Source: Hyalella azteca | Lineage: Eukaryota > Arthropoda > Malacostraca > Amphipoda > Hyalellidae | DNA length: 64,000 nt | NCBI RefSeq assembly: GCF_000764305.2 | Contig: NW_025931635.1 | Coordinates: 62,001 to 126,000 of the forward strand | Direction: 5' to 3' | Shown here: positions 1 through 10,613 of the stretch, in pieces | Numbering within the stretch: position 1 is the first letter of the stretch | Layout of the letters: each line of letters opens with the position of its first letter | Made by a program: the position numbers and the translations under genes | The notes under the pieces: model-generated | The model's input: only the letters and a program-made list of their open reading frames with translations | What the model was told of the DNA's origin: nothing | The model's database searches: none

Positions 1-1183
1 ACGAAAAAAACATAACGAAATGTTATATTGTAAACTGTGCGCCCATAATCATCTACGAGGCGTTCGCATGCTCGACATTCTTCACATTTTCTGAAGGGAT
101 ATTAAGATTCATATAAAATCTGCTTAATATCATTAAGTGAATACAAGTTAAATTTGTGCCAAGAATTATTGCAAATAATTATTGTACAATGATTAATCAT
201 AATCAAGCATTGTGATCAATTTTAATATTAGATTTTTTATTCTGAAGAAGCGTTGTAAAATTATGCCGTTAAAAATTCATAAATAAATGAATGAAATAAT
301 TTATACGTTACAAAAAAATTGATAAATAAATTCCAAAATTTGATCTGAGGTCGTTAGCCTTGTCTCTCTTGCACACCCACTCTCCCTCTCGCTCTCCTTC
401 ATTCGTTATGTATTGTTTTGTAATCGGGAATTCCCACCGAAAAATTATAGTTTCAAATTGTCAGCCAAAAGTCTAAAAAAATTCTGAATGTAACAATTAT
501 TTTTGTATTAATTTCTTTGTTACAGACGTTATGCTTTTAGACTGACGTATGCATTCTCTCTAACTTTATTTAATGCAACGCATTGTGTTAATGGCTGTTG
601 TTATTATACTTGCATAGCTTGTTTAAAAATTAATTAAATCTGATCGTAAATACCACCGCGGGCTCATTATCATTCCGGAAGAGAGTTTATCGAGCAAATT
701 AATGAACTGAATTAAGGTGTGCGGTATCACTGATATCACCAGTTTGTGGGTATAGAAACTGAAATCATGCAAATCTGGCTACACGTGAAACAAGCAAAAT
801 TGCGGCAATTTGGTCAACTTTGTATGCTCTGTATGAGCAACTTTTGTTCGGTAAAATAACGCGTTATTCTCGTATACCAGCCTCGTGAAATTGGTTTTAA
901 AGCAATTTAAGTAATTGTAGGATTCCCTAGTGAAAAGTCTGAACGCGACATTACACCAATTTCAAGTTTTGATTACCATGACATAGCACATTTGGGCCGC
1001 ACATTTGCGGCAGCAAACAGCTACTGCTAATGCGTGCGTGGAACCTGATTGATTTTGGAAGCTGCTACCTAAATATGACGCAAAAAGGTTTATTTTTATA
1101 ACTGGCGATGTATGTTCATGAAAAATTTACTGAAAGAATTGATTGGCATGAGACACTAAAATAACATTTGACACAATAATTTT
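1..1183. other. No gene seen; AT-rich non-coding
   Basis: I see no supported coding region here. A good 3' splice-site-like sequence ends at 525 (CTTTGTTACAG) and is followed by an open frame of about 36 codons to a TAA near 638. With no downstream donor and no recognisable residues I do not call it an exon. Confidence 0.5.
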
Positions 1184-1576
1184 CACGACACCCTTAGCAT
1201 CACATTATGATGCATCACAACGCCTATAACGACCACCCCACACGCCACAACATCGTTCACCACGACACCCTTAGCAACACATTATGATGCATCACAACGC
1301 CTATAACGACCACCCCACACGCCACAACATCGTTCATCACTACACCCTTAGCATCACATTATGGTGCATCACAACGCCTATAACGACCACCCCACACGCC
1401 ACAACATCGTTCATCACGACACCCTTAGCATCACATTATGATGCATCACAACGCCTATAGCGACCACCCCACACGCCACAACATCGTTCATCACGACACC
1501 CTTAGCATCACATTGTGATGCATCACAACGCCTATATCGACCACCCCACACGCCACAACATCGTTCATCACATCAC
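1184..1576. repeat. Minisatellite, 77-bp unit, about 5 copies
   Basis: The block CCCTTAGCATCACATTATG recurs at 1191, 1268, 1345, 1422 and 1499, an exact 77-bp spacing. Copies differ by single substitutions (for example ATTATGGTG at about 1360 and ATTGTGATG at about 1510), and the last copy decays after about 1571. It is the longest unit of any array in the window. No open frame runs through it. Confidence 0.95.
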
Positions 1577-2762
1577 CTGGCATATTCCTAGAGCTATACG
1601 GCGGACCGGCACAACAGTGTCGAGGGCGCGCTCAACAGGGCGCTACTCACCAGCGCTCCAGTCATAAGTTTAACCTGCATCTAGCTGTCTGGCTGCTGCC
1701 ACTGAGGTATGCGCGAGGAATGCCACACATAAGGAATGATATCGACACAGGAATGCGCGCCACTGAGAGCTGCCAATTGCTGTGTCATGAAGCCATTGAT
1801 AGGTGAATAGATTATGAACATGACTCTGTATCGGAGGAATGCGGCTCCGATAGTAGGAACTGATTAGCCAGGACCACTTCATCTCTTAAGATATCTAGGT
1901 AACCTAGTTTATTATAGATGTTTTAATTCATTTAGAATAACTTTAACAGCAAATTTTTTACCCTAAATGAAGGAATATTTTTCGTGATTCATTGAACTTT
2001 GTTATTGTTGGTTAAATATTTTTGTTCATCAGATCTTTAGGTAAATTTTAATTTTATGATAAACTTCTAGTTTATCTTCTATACTTTGTATGAACACTAC
2101 TAATGTTTTTTGGTTTCGCCGCTTTCCAAATATTCTGCCTTGCATATGAAAGCCGATAAAATATCCCCATTGAGTAGCCTGCATATCTATTGATTAAATT
2201 TTGCTCCATGCCATAATAAGAAAACAATTTTACCTCAAGAGCTTCAAGTGGCAGCCGGAAGCCTGCCACGATTACTTCACAACTGAGCTTGACAAGCACG
2301 CCGCCTTCGGGCGAATGCGGCTTCTAATAAATAAAGACGCTAGGCACGGCCGATCACTTCACTGATCGCAGTTCGATTTCACTCTAATGGCGATGGCGAT
2401 TATAAATCGCAACTGAAGTCTCAAGCGGGCCATAAAATCGTACGAGGCTCAATGATTTGGCAAAGTACTTGCAAACGCGGGTTGCAGCGAAGCATCTTCT
2501 TCAGCAGCTTCGAATTGAGTTCATTTTTTACTTGTATTCATTTACCTAGCAGCGAATTACTCAGGTTACTTCAACTACATAAAATAATATTACATCAATA
2601 TTGACAATCCCGTGTTTGTAACTCAGCGTTTCGTTTTTATTGCAACATTATATGACTAATGGGAGAAGGAAGTATTCCTAATTTCCGTTATGTGATCCTG
2701 TAGTTTGAGTGGAGGAATAAGCGTAATAGTATTAAAATCACTTGATTGCTTAAATCGCAAGT
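1577..2762. other. No gene seen
   Basis: Only short chance open frames are present (minus-strand frames of about 70 codons at 1670-1882 and 2072-2299). They lack splice signals or recognisable motifs. I see no element boundaries. Confidence 0.5.
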
Positions 2763-2882
2763 TTATCAAGAATGAAAAAGCAAAGAAAACATCCAGCCAC
2801 CATTTCTTATGAATGAAACGTTTTCATTTTAAAAAATGGTGAATTTTTCGGCTGTTTTCTTTGCTTTTAAAATTTTTGATAA
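2763..2882. repeat. 120-bp imperfect palindrome (MITE-like)
   Basis: The left half (TTATCAAGAATG then AAAGCAAAGAAAACA, then CACCATTT) is mirrored by AAATGGTG, TGTTTTCTTTGCTTTT and TTGATAA on the right. The centre is close to AAACGTTT at about 2820. Nearly the whole 120 bp folds back on itself. This resembles a decayed foldback or MITE copy, but I cannot identify a target-site duplication. Confidence 0.6.
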
Positions 2883-5376
2883 GTGTATAAATTACGGAAC
2901 GTATCACGTTAATCCTCGATAATTAATTGCATGTATAGATTTATTGTCAATATTAATATCTAATTACTATTTTAATATCTGAGTTTTTAAGTGGATCTTG
3001 TCGCTGAAAAGGCAAGTGTTTTCTTCAAGTCTACAAATTAAGAACGGGTGTGTGTTACTTGTTCAAAATTCCACAAAACCAAACACAGTTTAACCGCCGC
3101 CGCGCAAGCACGTTTGTATCGCGCGTTCTCGCTGCCCCGGGGGCGCTCCCAAGAAGCTTGCCGAGGAATGGCGAGGAATTGCGAGCTATGAGTTCACGGC
3201 GGCTGCCGACACCGGCGGCTCAAGTAAAACACTTCCTCAAAATAGCTTCTTGCTGCTCTATACTTAGCGCCCACAAGTTTGACCTCACCTTGCCTGAAGA
3301 GTCCCGCGCCTTTTAACCATAAAAATAAGCACTTGCCCAGACTTTGCTGAGCAAAAAAAAAGTTTACTTTGCCATTGAATTTAACGTGGTAAACATTTTC
3401 CCGTAGAATTATCTGACAGAATGCAAAAACAGGGCAAGTTGCGGATAATGTTTTTGTGAGGCCTCTAGCAATGTTGACTCTTCGTAATGTAGAGTGTTTA
3501 TTTTTGCATTCTTACCCGTTCGAGCTTCTTGCTACCAGGATATCAATTCTAAGTTATTATTATGTAAGACGCTGAAGCCAGAGCAGAGTGTGTGACTTTC
3601 AGAGGCAGGAAAATTCAATAATTTTTATAAATATAAATTATACACATGCATTTTAAGTCCGGAAGCTTACCACGTAATCGTTACTTGGTTTTGTGACACT
3701 TGACTTGAAAACATTGAAGTTTTGTGACCTTACTAACTACTTGATTGTCAACACACCCTCGTGTTGTGCAACTGTGAGTCTCAGCCACATTTGGGATGCA
3801 GGAGCCGACATATGAGCGCCAGGCTCATTAGGCGAATTAGAACTTGGACAAGAACTTGTAGGGCAAACTCGGGAGTTGCAAAGCAGCAGTTCTGGCGAGT
3901 CGACAACTGAGATTGCTGTCATGTCGACTGCAGGACAGCATCACGTCTCGAGCCAGTACACGTGAATGTACAAGTTACCAAGTAATAAAGACAGAAAAGT
4001 TAACATTTTTCGCCTTACGCTCATGCAGAACAGAATATACATTTTACATCATGGGCAAATGATAATTAAAACTATAAACATTTTTATGACTGAAATTATT
4101 TTGCGTCAAGCAAATGTTTTATAAAATTTATCTTGCGGTAAGTTCATTAAAGAAATAATTTGAATCACTACCCACTGAAACAGATAAGTAATTAACATGA
4201 AGATAATGTCTGTCGTTTTCGTACGAGATAAACTTTGTAATACCAGCTCTGAACTAGCGAATTTCGAAAATCATTCATATAGCGACATATAATTATCATC
4301 ATAATTCATATTATGACTAGGTAATGTAAACGAGCAATGAATGAAGTTCGTTCCTACATCGTGTACCCGTAAGCGTCAATAATAATCTCGGACGTATAGC
4401 AAAATTCGTCCATAATTATTATATGCATCATTACCATTGTAATATGCATCGCACTTATGCATCAGTACCAATTATTTTAAATACGACTTACGAGATTAGA
4501 GATGAAACTTTGTTTGAAATGTGATATGGTTTCACCACCACTTGAAAATTATTTGTATGTACGCAATGAAAAACTAATCTGCTCTAACTTCTGGCAAACG
4601 GTATTTCTTTATAAATCTCTTAAATCTTTCAAACAATCCTTTATATTCAAACAAATATTTAGCGATAGAAAATTCACTTTGCATATACGTTTAAAATTTT
4701 ATTGAAATTCTAAAATTTACTGATGGAATTAGCACAAATATTTTCCTTTCACAGCGAAATGTATCGGTATTTCAAAACCTGATAACTAGAGGTAGTTTTA
4801 TGCAGTATCTCTAATTGTTTGAACGGAACAATACGATAAGTGCTATTTTTATTGATAAATATCTGCTAGAAAAAATCTAGAAGAAAATACCAAATAGTTT
4901 CACACACTTTTACACATAATTCCACTTGTTTATCAGCTGCATCTGTCCCATTGGCACGTAGATGGGAACGCAAAAGTTCAGAAGTGTAATAGGTATAACA
5001 TATATATCAAAATAACAAGAGTATGATGCTGTGAAATTCATCAAGTGAACACGATAAAGCTTCTTTAAGTTCAGCATTCTCAGCTAGGTTAACCGCCACA
5101 CATTATCAGGTATTCACCGTCACCATTCAGAAGAAAAGTGCGACAGCATCCATCCGATTATAAATGAGTTTAGTTTCTACGTTGCATTGGAATTTGTCTC
5201 GCAGCAAAAACTGGACGAGTGCCGAGCAAGTTCATCGTTTACAGTCCCGGGGCGGAGATTTACGGCATCATGAACAGGTGGTCGTTTTTGTGCTCTCCCG
5301 CCTACATTATTATTGGCCGGCACTGAAAAGAACAGCAGCACAACTGAGCGCGTCTTACTGAACTCATCTTGAGCTA
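2883..5376. other. No supported gene; GC-rich island near 3.1-3.3 kb
   Basis: A GC-rich patch at about 3095-3300 leaves an 88-codon plus frame (3050-3316) whose product is unrecognised, so it may be chance. A minus frame at 3737-3922 follows a weak acceptor. The remainder is AT-rich with nothing recognisable. Confidence 0.4.
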
Positions 5377-5525
5377 ATCATGTACAACCTAATAATCGTT
5401 GATTGATCATCTACCACCCTAATAATCATTAATTAATCATGTACCATACCAATAATCATTGATTAATCATGCACCACCTTCATAATAATTCATTAATTAT
5501 GTACCACCCTCATAATCATTGATTA
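5377..5525. repeat. Minisatellite, about 30-bp unit, 5 copies
   Basis: The unit resembles ATCATGTACCACCCTAATAA followed by TCATTGATTA. About five degenerate copies run in tandem, and copy four carries a small insertion. It is AT-rich and non-coding. Confidence 0.85.
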
Positions 5526-5829
5526 AATTTACAAAATTGCAACATGGGTTATATTTACATAATTGCAATATATTTCACATTAATTATAATTAAAGTATCC
5601 CTACGATTCTCAAAATAATATTCTAGTTTTTATCAATGTTTTAAATTGATAATAAAAAACCTCTGTACACGGTTTATTACGCTTATTCCTGTCCATATGA
5701 GCATCAATTTCAAACGAGCTCACTCCCAATATTCAGCTCCCATTAGCTGAGGGAGCGCCGAAGTTATGACATATAAAGTGACGCGCACGAATGCATATGC
5801 GGCCTTACATTCCTCTGCACTCATAATAA

Positions 5830-6205
5830 GCAGCTTCACCCCCCCCTGCCCTCCCATTCCACCACTCTTTTTTCTCGCTTCTCCATCTCTTTCTTTCAAT
5901 ATCCCTTTTCAATTTTCCACTCTTCGTCTCGCACAACCACTTTTAATTTTGTTCTCCTCTTCTCCCATTCTCTCCCTCCTTTCCCTTTCACTCTCCATTT
6001 TTCCTTCTCGCACTCTCATTCTCTCGCTCTCTCATTCTCTCACTTTCACATTCTCCTGCATGCTCTCCATTTCTCTCTCGCTCTCAGTTTTGAATTCTCG
6101 CTTTCCCATTCTCCTCCTCGCTCTCCTTTTTTCCCCCTGACTCTTCCCTTCTCACCTCACTCTCCCCTTCTCCTTCTCGCCTCCACTCTCCTAATCATGC
6201 TCCCC
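5830..6205. repeat. Polypyrimidine tract, about 375 bp
   Basis: The plus strand is almost entirely C and T, built from loose repeats such as CTCTCGCTCTC and CCCATTCTC. A 124-codon plus frame (5766-6140) exists only because this composition rarely makes stops. The tract could form triplex (H-DNA) structure and is an unstable simple-sequence region. Confidence 0.85.
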
Positions 6206-7697
6206 CCCCAAGACAGGCGTGGAATTCTTGTCGAGTGTAAGCTTTAATAAACCCACTTCTCATCATTCTTATGGTCGGAAATTTCTATATGATGTTATAT
6301 TTCCTTGAAGAAAGCAAAAAAAAATTAAAGTTATCATTCAAGTCAAATACATCGAATTATCATTGACTTGTACACATTATTTGTAAAGAGTTGGCAAACT
6401 ATCTATGCATCTTCGCTCGACGCGAGGCCGTTGCTGTGCCACCTCATTTGTCAGCGATGCAACTAATGCAAGCTTATGAACTGAAAAGTTTGATGAATTC
6501 TCTGCCCATTGTATAAACAGGAATTAATGTCAACAATTGGATGTTAGCAGACAACATTTATGTTTTGGGTGATCATCTTATTATTGTATACTTTTCAAGT
6601 TCAGGTATTAATTAAAGCAAGATGAATTGCAATCTTGCTATTTTTACTGCTTGCTTTATTATTGAAAGCATTGACTTTCTGAGAGCAAAAATTTGTTTAT
6701 TAATTTCATCGCAAAATTCTTCGCTTAACTGGTAGCGAAGAAAAAATTCGGTGCGGCCTTAGATCTGCTGTCACACTGGAATGAATTACCTACTCTTAAA
6801 TAATTATGCGAAATCGTGTCATGTTATTATTCTATTACTTACAAAGTGATAAACTGGGTAAAAACTGAACTAATATATCTCTCTATTTCTGTTTATTCCT
6901 ATTATATGAGATCGACATTTTCATAAATTTCTGAATCAGACGTGAAGTGGAAAGTAGTAAGTTTATCCGAAATTCTTCACTCAGGAACGCACAAAAGAAC
7001 GTTGCTACTTTCCGTCACAGCGCGGGTCCCAAAACGGACAGATTGGCTACTGAATAGTTGAATGTATCACTTCGTAATCCGTAGAGTTTTCATAGGTTCA
7101 TTTTTTAGTAATTTAATAAGTTTAGAGGATCAACGCAAGGTTTCAGAACTAAAGAGTCCAAATCGTGTAGACATTTAACTGTTAAGAGTAGTAAATTTGT
7201 TAGCAATTCCTCCCCCTTAAATTGAAACTTACCTTCTATTAATTAAACGCACAAAAATGAGGCGAGACAGACGCTTGACGGTTTGATAGCCTCCACAAAC
7301 AACCACTAATGTGCCTTTCCTTTCGTAGTATTTACAAAATTTTCCCAGTGAGTTAATGTCAACAATGTGAGTGGGTGTGGCTGCGTTCATTTACAGCGCC
7401 GTAAACGTGAAGCTTATCGCATGTGGGAAGAATTCTGAGCTCCCTAAAATGAGGGCCGGATAAAGCTGCACCACGTAACACTCCCAAAATACACTTCTGT
7501 GTCATTCAGGTACTTCTGCTGGCGACGCACAAAATAGACACAGTACCCAACGGTAGTTGTGCAATTATCTGAAGCTTTTTATAATTCATTATCAATGATA
7601 TTGGAATCAAAATTTTCTTTGCCCATTGCCTTGTGGATTTGACTTATGATCTTGCCAAGTATGATAACGTCCGAAAAATGTACGACAAACTAAGAAA
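6206..7697. other. No gene seen
   Basis: The sequence is AT-rich, with no splice-bounded open frame, repeat array or terminal inverted repeat that I can recognise. Confidence 0.5.
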
Positions 7698-7985
7698 AAA
7701 TTGGAGAACTTTATTTTATTTAGCCTAATTTTTTCGAATCGTGTTGAAATTGGCTTTCAACGATTGAAGTCCAACTTCTTTTCTAAATTTAGCTTTTATT
7801 AAACCAGTGCACATTCCGCGATTCCGTATCAAAAATAACAAAAAACTTGCTGATCTTAATTCTATTTAACCCAATTTTTCGAATCTTATTAAAATTGGCT
7901 TTCAACGATGGTTTGAAGTCCAACTTCTTCTCTAGAATATCGCTTATATTATAAAAATCAATGTACATTCCGCCATGTTTGAATA
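7698..7985. repeat. Ancient direct duplication, about 145 bp apart
   Basis: The block TTGGCTTTCAACGAT followed by TTGAAGTCCAACTTCTT occurs at about 7751 and again at about 7896. CGAATC precedes it at 7735 and 7880, and CATTCCGC follows in both. The copies are clearly diverged, so this is an old two-copy duplication rather than an active array. Confidence 0.8.
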
Positions 7986-8040
7986 ATCGAGTGTACGTTG
8001 ATCTCATTTACGCATTCTTGGTACGATCTGTTTTGATTTC

Positions 8041-8097
8041 CTGGCGCCGGCCTGGTATCAGAACAGCTCATGAGATCGATCAGTCTAGCGGCGCCAG
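8041..8097. repeat. Short GC inverted repeat
   Basis: CTGGCGCCG at 8041-8049 is mirrored by CGGCGCCAG at 8089-8097. This could form a stem of nine pairs with a 39-base loop. Its role is unknown. Confidence 0.5.
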
Positions 8098-8654
8098 AGT
8101 CTCTTATTTTTTCTTTAATATCGCTTTATTTTGACTTCAGATCTCACCCTCTTATTCGTAGCAAGGGAGAACGCTTGGCAACCCCAGCCGCGCTTCTCGC
8201 GAAGATACCGCGCATTTTTCCTTGTCACATGAGAATTTGTTTTTCATAGCATACTTGTTACACGTTGGATGCTCGACTTCGGTATCAGAAGTCTGAAAAA
8301 GTATTTTTATGTCGTCGAGTTTTCCTTTACACCAAAATGAGAATAATATTGTGTATTGTGATTTTTATCTATTGTAGAAGATATTTTACCACAAATTGTT
8401 TTCCCATATTTAGCACAGTTTCGTTTTGCTGATTCGATTATTCATATTGTATTATCTAAGTCTTTTTAGTTCATCTGTATGGTATTTAGGCAAAGGATTC
8501 AATTAATTATACCGGTTGCATGAATTATTTGATTTTAAAGACTAAGAAATGCATTGATTGCAATCAATTCAGTCGCGTAAAATAGTTGCCCTTCGTTAGA
8601 AGTGCCGTAGTAAGTCAGCCTAATTCTGAGCGTCTCATTTCGTGCCGTTGGTAA

Positions 8655-8900
8655 GATTAGACGTCGGGACTAATGGAAACGTCGATTAGACGTCGGGACC
8701 AATAGAAAAGACGATTAGACGTCGGGACTAATGGAAACGTCGATTAGACGTCAGGACCAATAGAAAAGACGATTAGACGTCGGGACTACTGGAAACGTCG
8801 ATTAGACGTCGGGACCAATAGAAACGACGATTAGACGTCGGGACTAATGGAAACGTCGATTAGACGTCGGGGCTAATGGAAACGTCGATTAGATGTCGAG
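8655..8900. repeat. Minisatellite, 29-bp unit in 58-bp dimers
   Basis: Units begin with GATTAGACGTCGGGAC at 8655, 8684, 8713, 8742, 8771, 8800, 8829 and 8858, with a partial ninth at 8887. Two variants alternate, ending TAATGGAAACGTC or CAATAGAAAAGAC, so the array has a 58-bp higher-order period that breaks down in the last copies. It ends about 60 bp before the predicted start codon at 8964. Confidence 0.95.
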
Positions 8901-8963
8901 AAAACGTCATATTTCGTACTGAAAAATCGTACGAAAATAAGGACGCACAACTTAAGCCTCCTA

Positions 8964-9294
8964 ATGGACGACACGGCTATTTCACCTTGGGATTTAAATG
9001 CTGATATTGCGTCAGAAATTGTGCAGCATTTTATAAGCCTAATAAATGGATGGAGATCTAGAATGTCGACGGTGAGATCGCTCACAATCCGTTTTTATTA
9101 TTCTTTTTTTTTCATATTTTCAGGTAATACAAATGGAAGATTTAGATCTCAAACATTGTCCCCATACCTGGCTTTTTGATCATATTTTCACGTATGGTTA
9201 TCATTTTAATCAAAAAATAGTTGAAATAAGAATAAAAATTGTCAAGTTATTTCCATTACCAAGTTATTTCCAAACTAAAAACGATGTTTCGTAA
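8964..9294 (+). CDS. Small two-exon gene, product not recognised
   Basis: Exon 1 (8964-9071, 36 codons) starts at ATG with MDDTAISPWDLNADIASEIV and ends at the donor ACG|GTGAGA. A 52-bp intron (9072-9123) ends in a very strong acceptor, a run of T followed by CATATTTTCAG. Exon 2 (9124-9294) stays in phase, starting VIQMEDLDLKHCPHTWLFDH and ending at TAA, giving 92 residues. The matched splice sites, phase conservation and protein-like composition support a real transcript. Reading straight through the intron gives a shorter 71-codon frame with a low-complexity tail, which is less likely. The frame is open upstream of this ATG towards the minisatellite, so the true start may lie further 5'. 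I do not recognise the family; it has no signal peptide or membrane segment. A piece of a larger gene or a decayed element remains possible. Confidence 0.4.
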
Positions 9295-9571
9295 TCAAAT
9301 GTTTCGTAAGCATTTTAATTTTGCCAGCGATTTCGATCTTTTTGCCATTAGTCAGCATTCATGAATTTTTTGAAGGTCGCTGTCAGAAACCAAATTTCAT
9401 TCAAATGAAAGTTCTTCGGCGCGAGCGAAAATGACAGAACTTCGTTGTCTAACTTTAATGAATGATATGCCATTGAGAGATTGATTTGAAAGCATGTTCG
9501 CTCTAAAATGTTTAGGCGTTGTTATAAAAATTCATTTAATTTCATACTGTGCATCACATCGCATGCATTAC
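9295..9571. other. No gene seen
   Basis: AT-rich sequence follows the stop codon at 9292-9294. No clear poly-A signal or repeat stands out before the hairpin at 9572. Confidence 0.4.
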
Positions 9572-9600
9572 AAAAGTAATGCATACCATGCATTACTTTT
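9572..9600. repeat. Perfect 13-bp inverted repeat
   Basis: AAAAGTAATGCAT at 9572-9584 and ATGCATTACTTTT at 9588-9600 are exact reverse complements separated by ACC. A third related arm (GCATGCATTAC) lies just upstream at about 9561. It could be a hairpin or a transposon remnant. Confidence 0.8.
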
Positions 9601-9867
9601 TTCATTTCCAACTCTTCTGTACCTTATAGTTGCCTAAGTGTTTCAGCCAGCTCTGAAATTAAAGATGTTTCCTTCGCAAGAAAGTGGAAACACTTGAATA
9701 TTCAAGTGATCAATTCTGTTAAGATGTTACCCATTATCTTATGTAGAACAATTCAATAAATTAAACTAATCTTCTATATTTCATTAACAAATTTCATGAT
9801 TTCATACGAATTATTTTCATCCCGAAGCGATTATTCTAACGCATGCGCTTAGCTCCTTGACGCGCTA

Positions 9868-10007
9868 AATACAAAGGAAAAAAAATAAAAGTAAAAAAGG
9901 AAATAAAAGTAAATACAAAGTAAATACATACAAAGTATATAAATATAAAAATAAAGATAAAAGTAAATAAAAATAAAATAAAAGTAAATACAAAGGCAAA
10001 AAAATGC
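9868..10007. repeat. A-rich simple repeat
   Basis: This is a degenerate repeat of AAATAAAAGTAAATACAAAG type. It may be the A-rich tail region of a retroposed sequence, but no body is recognisable next to it. Confidence 0.7.
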
Positions 10008-10050
10008 ACATATGGCATGGCTAATCATAAAAATAAATGTGTTGTATTGC

Positions 10051-10197
10051 CCAAATAGAAGCCCACTTTCTTACCCACCGCACGAGCCTGGAGTGGATAT
10101 GTCATTATTGCCGGGCCAAACTGAGTCAGGATGACACCCACAAGGCTTAAATGTGCATCGATATTTGGACAAATTCTCAATAATTTCTCTGCATGGA
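10051..10197. repeat. Dispersed repeat, copy A
   Basis: This segment shares CCAAATAG, then TGCCGGGCCAAACTG and GTCAGGATGAC, then ATTTGGACAA, in the same order and spacing as the segment at 37850-38008. The two are diverged by substitutions and small indels. This marks an old interspersed family, either a SINE or a MITE. No terminal inverted repeat is evident. Confidence 0.65.
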
Positions 10198-10231
10198 GGA
10201 ATCCTTATTAACTCTCATGTTTCTCCTCAAA

Positions 10232-10354
10232 ACATCCAAAAAATAAAACAAAACTAAAATAAAATTAAATCTAAATCCAAACAATACAAACGGAAACAAT
10301 ACATCCAAAAAATGAAATGAAAATGAAATCTGAATCCAAACATTACAAACGGAA
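10232..10354. repeat. Direct duplication, 69-bp spacing
   Basis: ACATCCAAAAAAT and the later AATACAAACGGAAA occur twice with a 69-bp offset (10232 and 10301). The duplication lies in the presumed intron immediately 3' of the donor of the minus-strand exon at 10367-10613. Confidence 0.8.
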
Positions 10355-10366
10355 AATTGTTCTCAC

Positions 10367-10613
10367 CTCGGGATGGCCGCGATATCTTCGTGCTGTAGAA
10401 CTCGTACTTGGCAAGTGCAGTGTCGTCTTGCTTGTCATCGTCCCAGGTACCGTCAACGATGTCCTCGTCCTCGTTCAGTTCGTCGTGGTCGTCGTCAGGA
10501 TAAAGGCTCCTATACCTGGCCTCCGCAAGCTGTTCCTCCCGCTCCTCCTCCAGCGCCACAGCCCTCAGGTACTCAGCGTATGCTGCCTCGTACTCCTCCT
10601 TCGTCACGTTGTA
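10367..10613 (-). CDS. Internal exon of an unidentified acidic protein
   Basis: On the minus strand a strong acceptor (TTTGTGTTTTCAG) precedes 82 complete codons, and the donor CGAG|GTGAGA follows. The exon is 247 bp, phase 0 in and phase 1 out. It begins YNVTKEEYEAAYAEYLRAVA, continues with a charged, probably helical stretch rich in E and A (LEEEREEQLAEARYRSLY), then a strongly acidic segment (DDDHDELNEDEDIVDGTWDD), and ends near YSTKISRPSR. Clean splice sites, sharply higher GC than its surroundings and codon-like structure support coding. No partner exon could be joined within the window. I do not recognise the family; an intracellular linker of a larger protein is one possibility. Plus-strand open frames over the same bases are shadows of this composition. 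Confidence 0.6.

Noticed and set aside
5766..6140. 124-codon plus frame
   Set aside because: Composition artefact of the polypyrimidine tract (leucine/serine/proline-only translation).
8655..8900. CRISPR-like array of 29-bp repeats
   Set aside because: Units are contiguous with no unique spacers, and the host is eukaryotic. It is a minisatellite.
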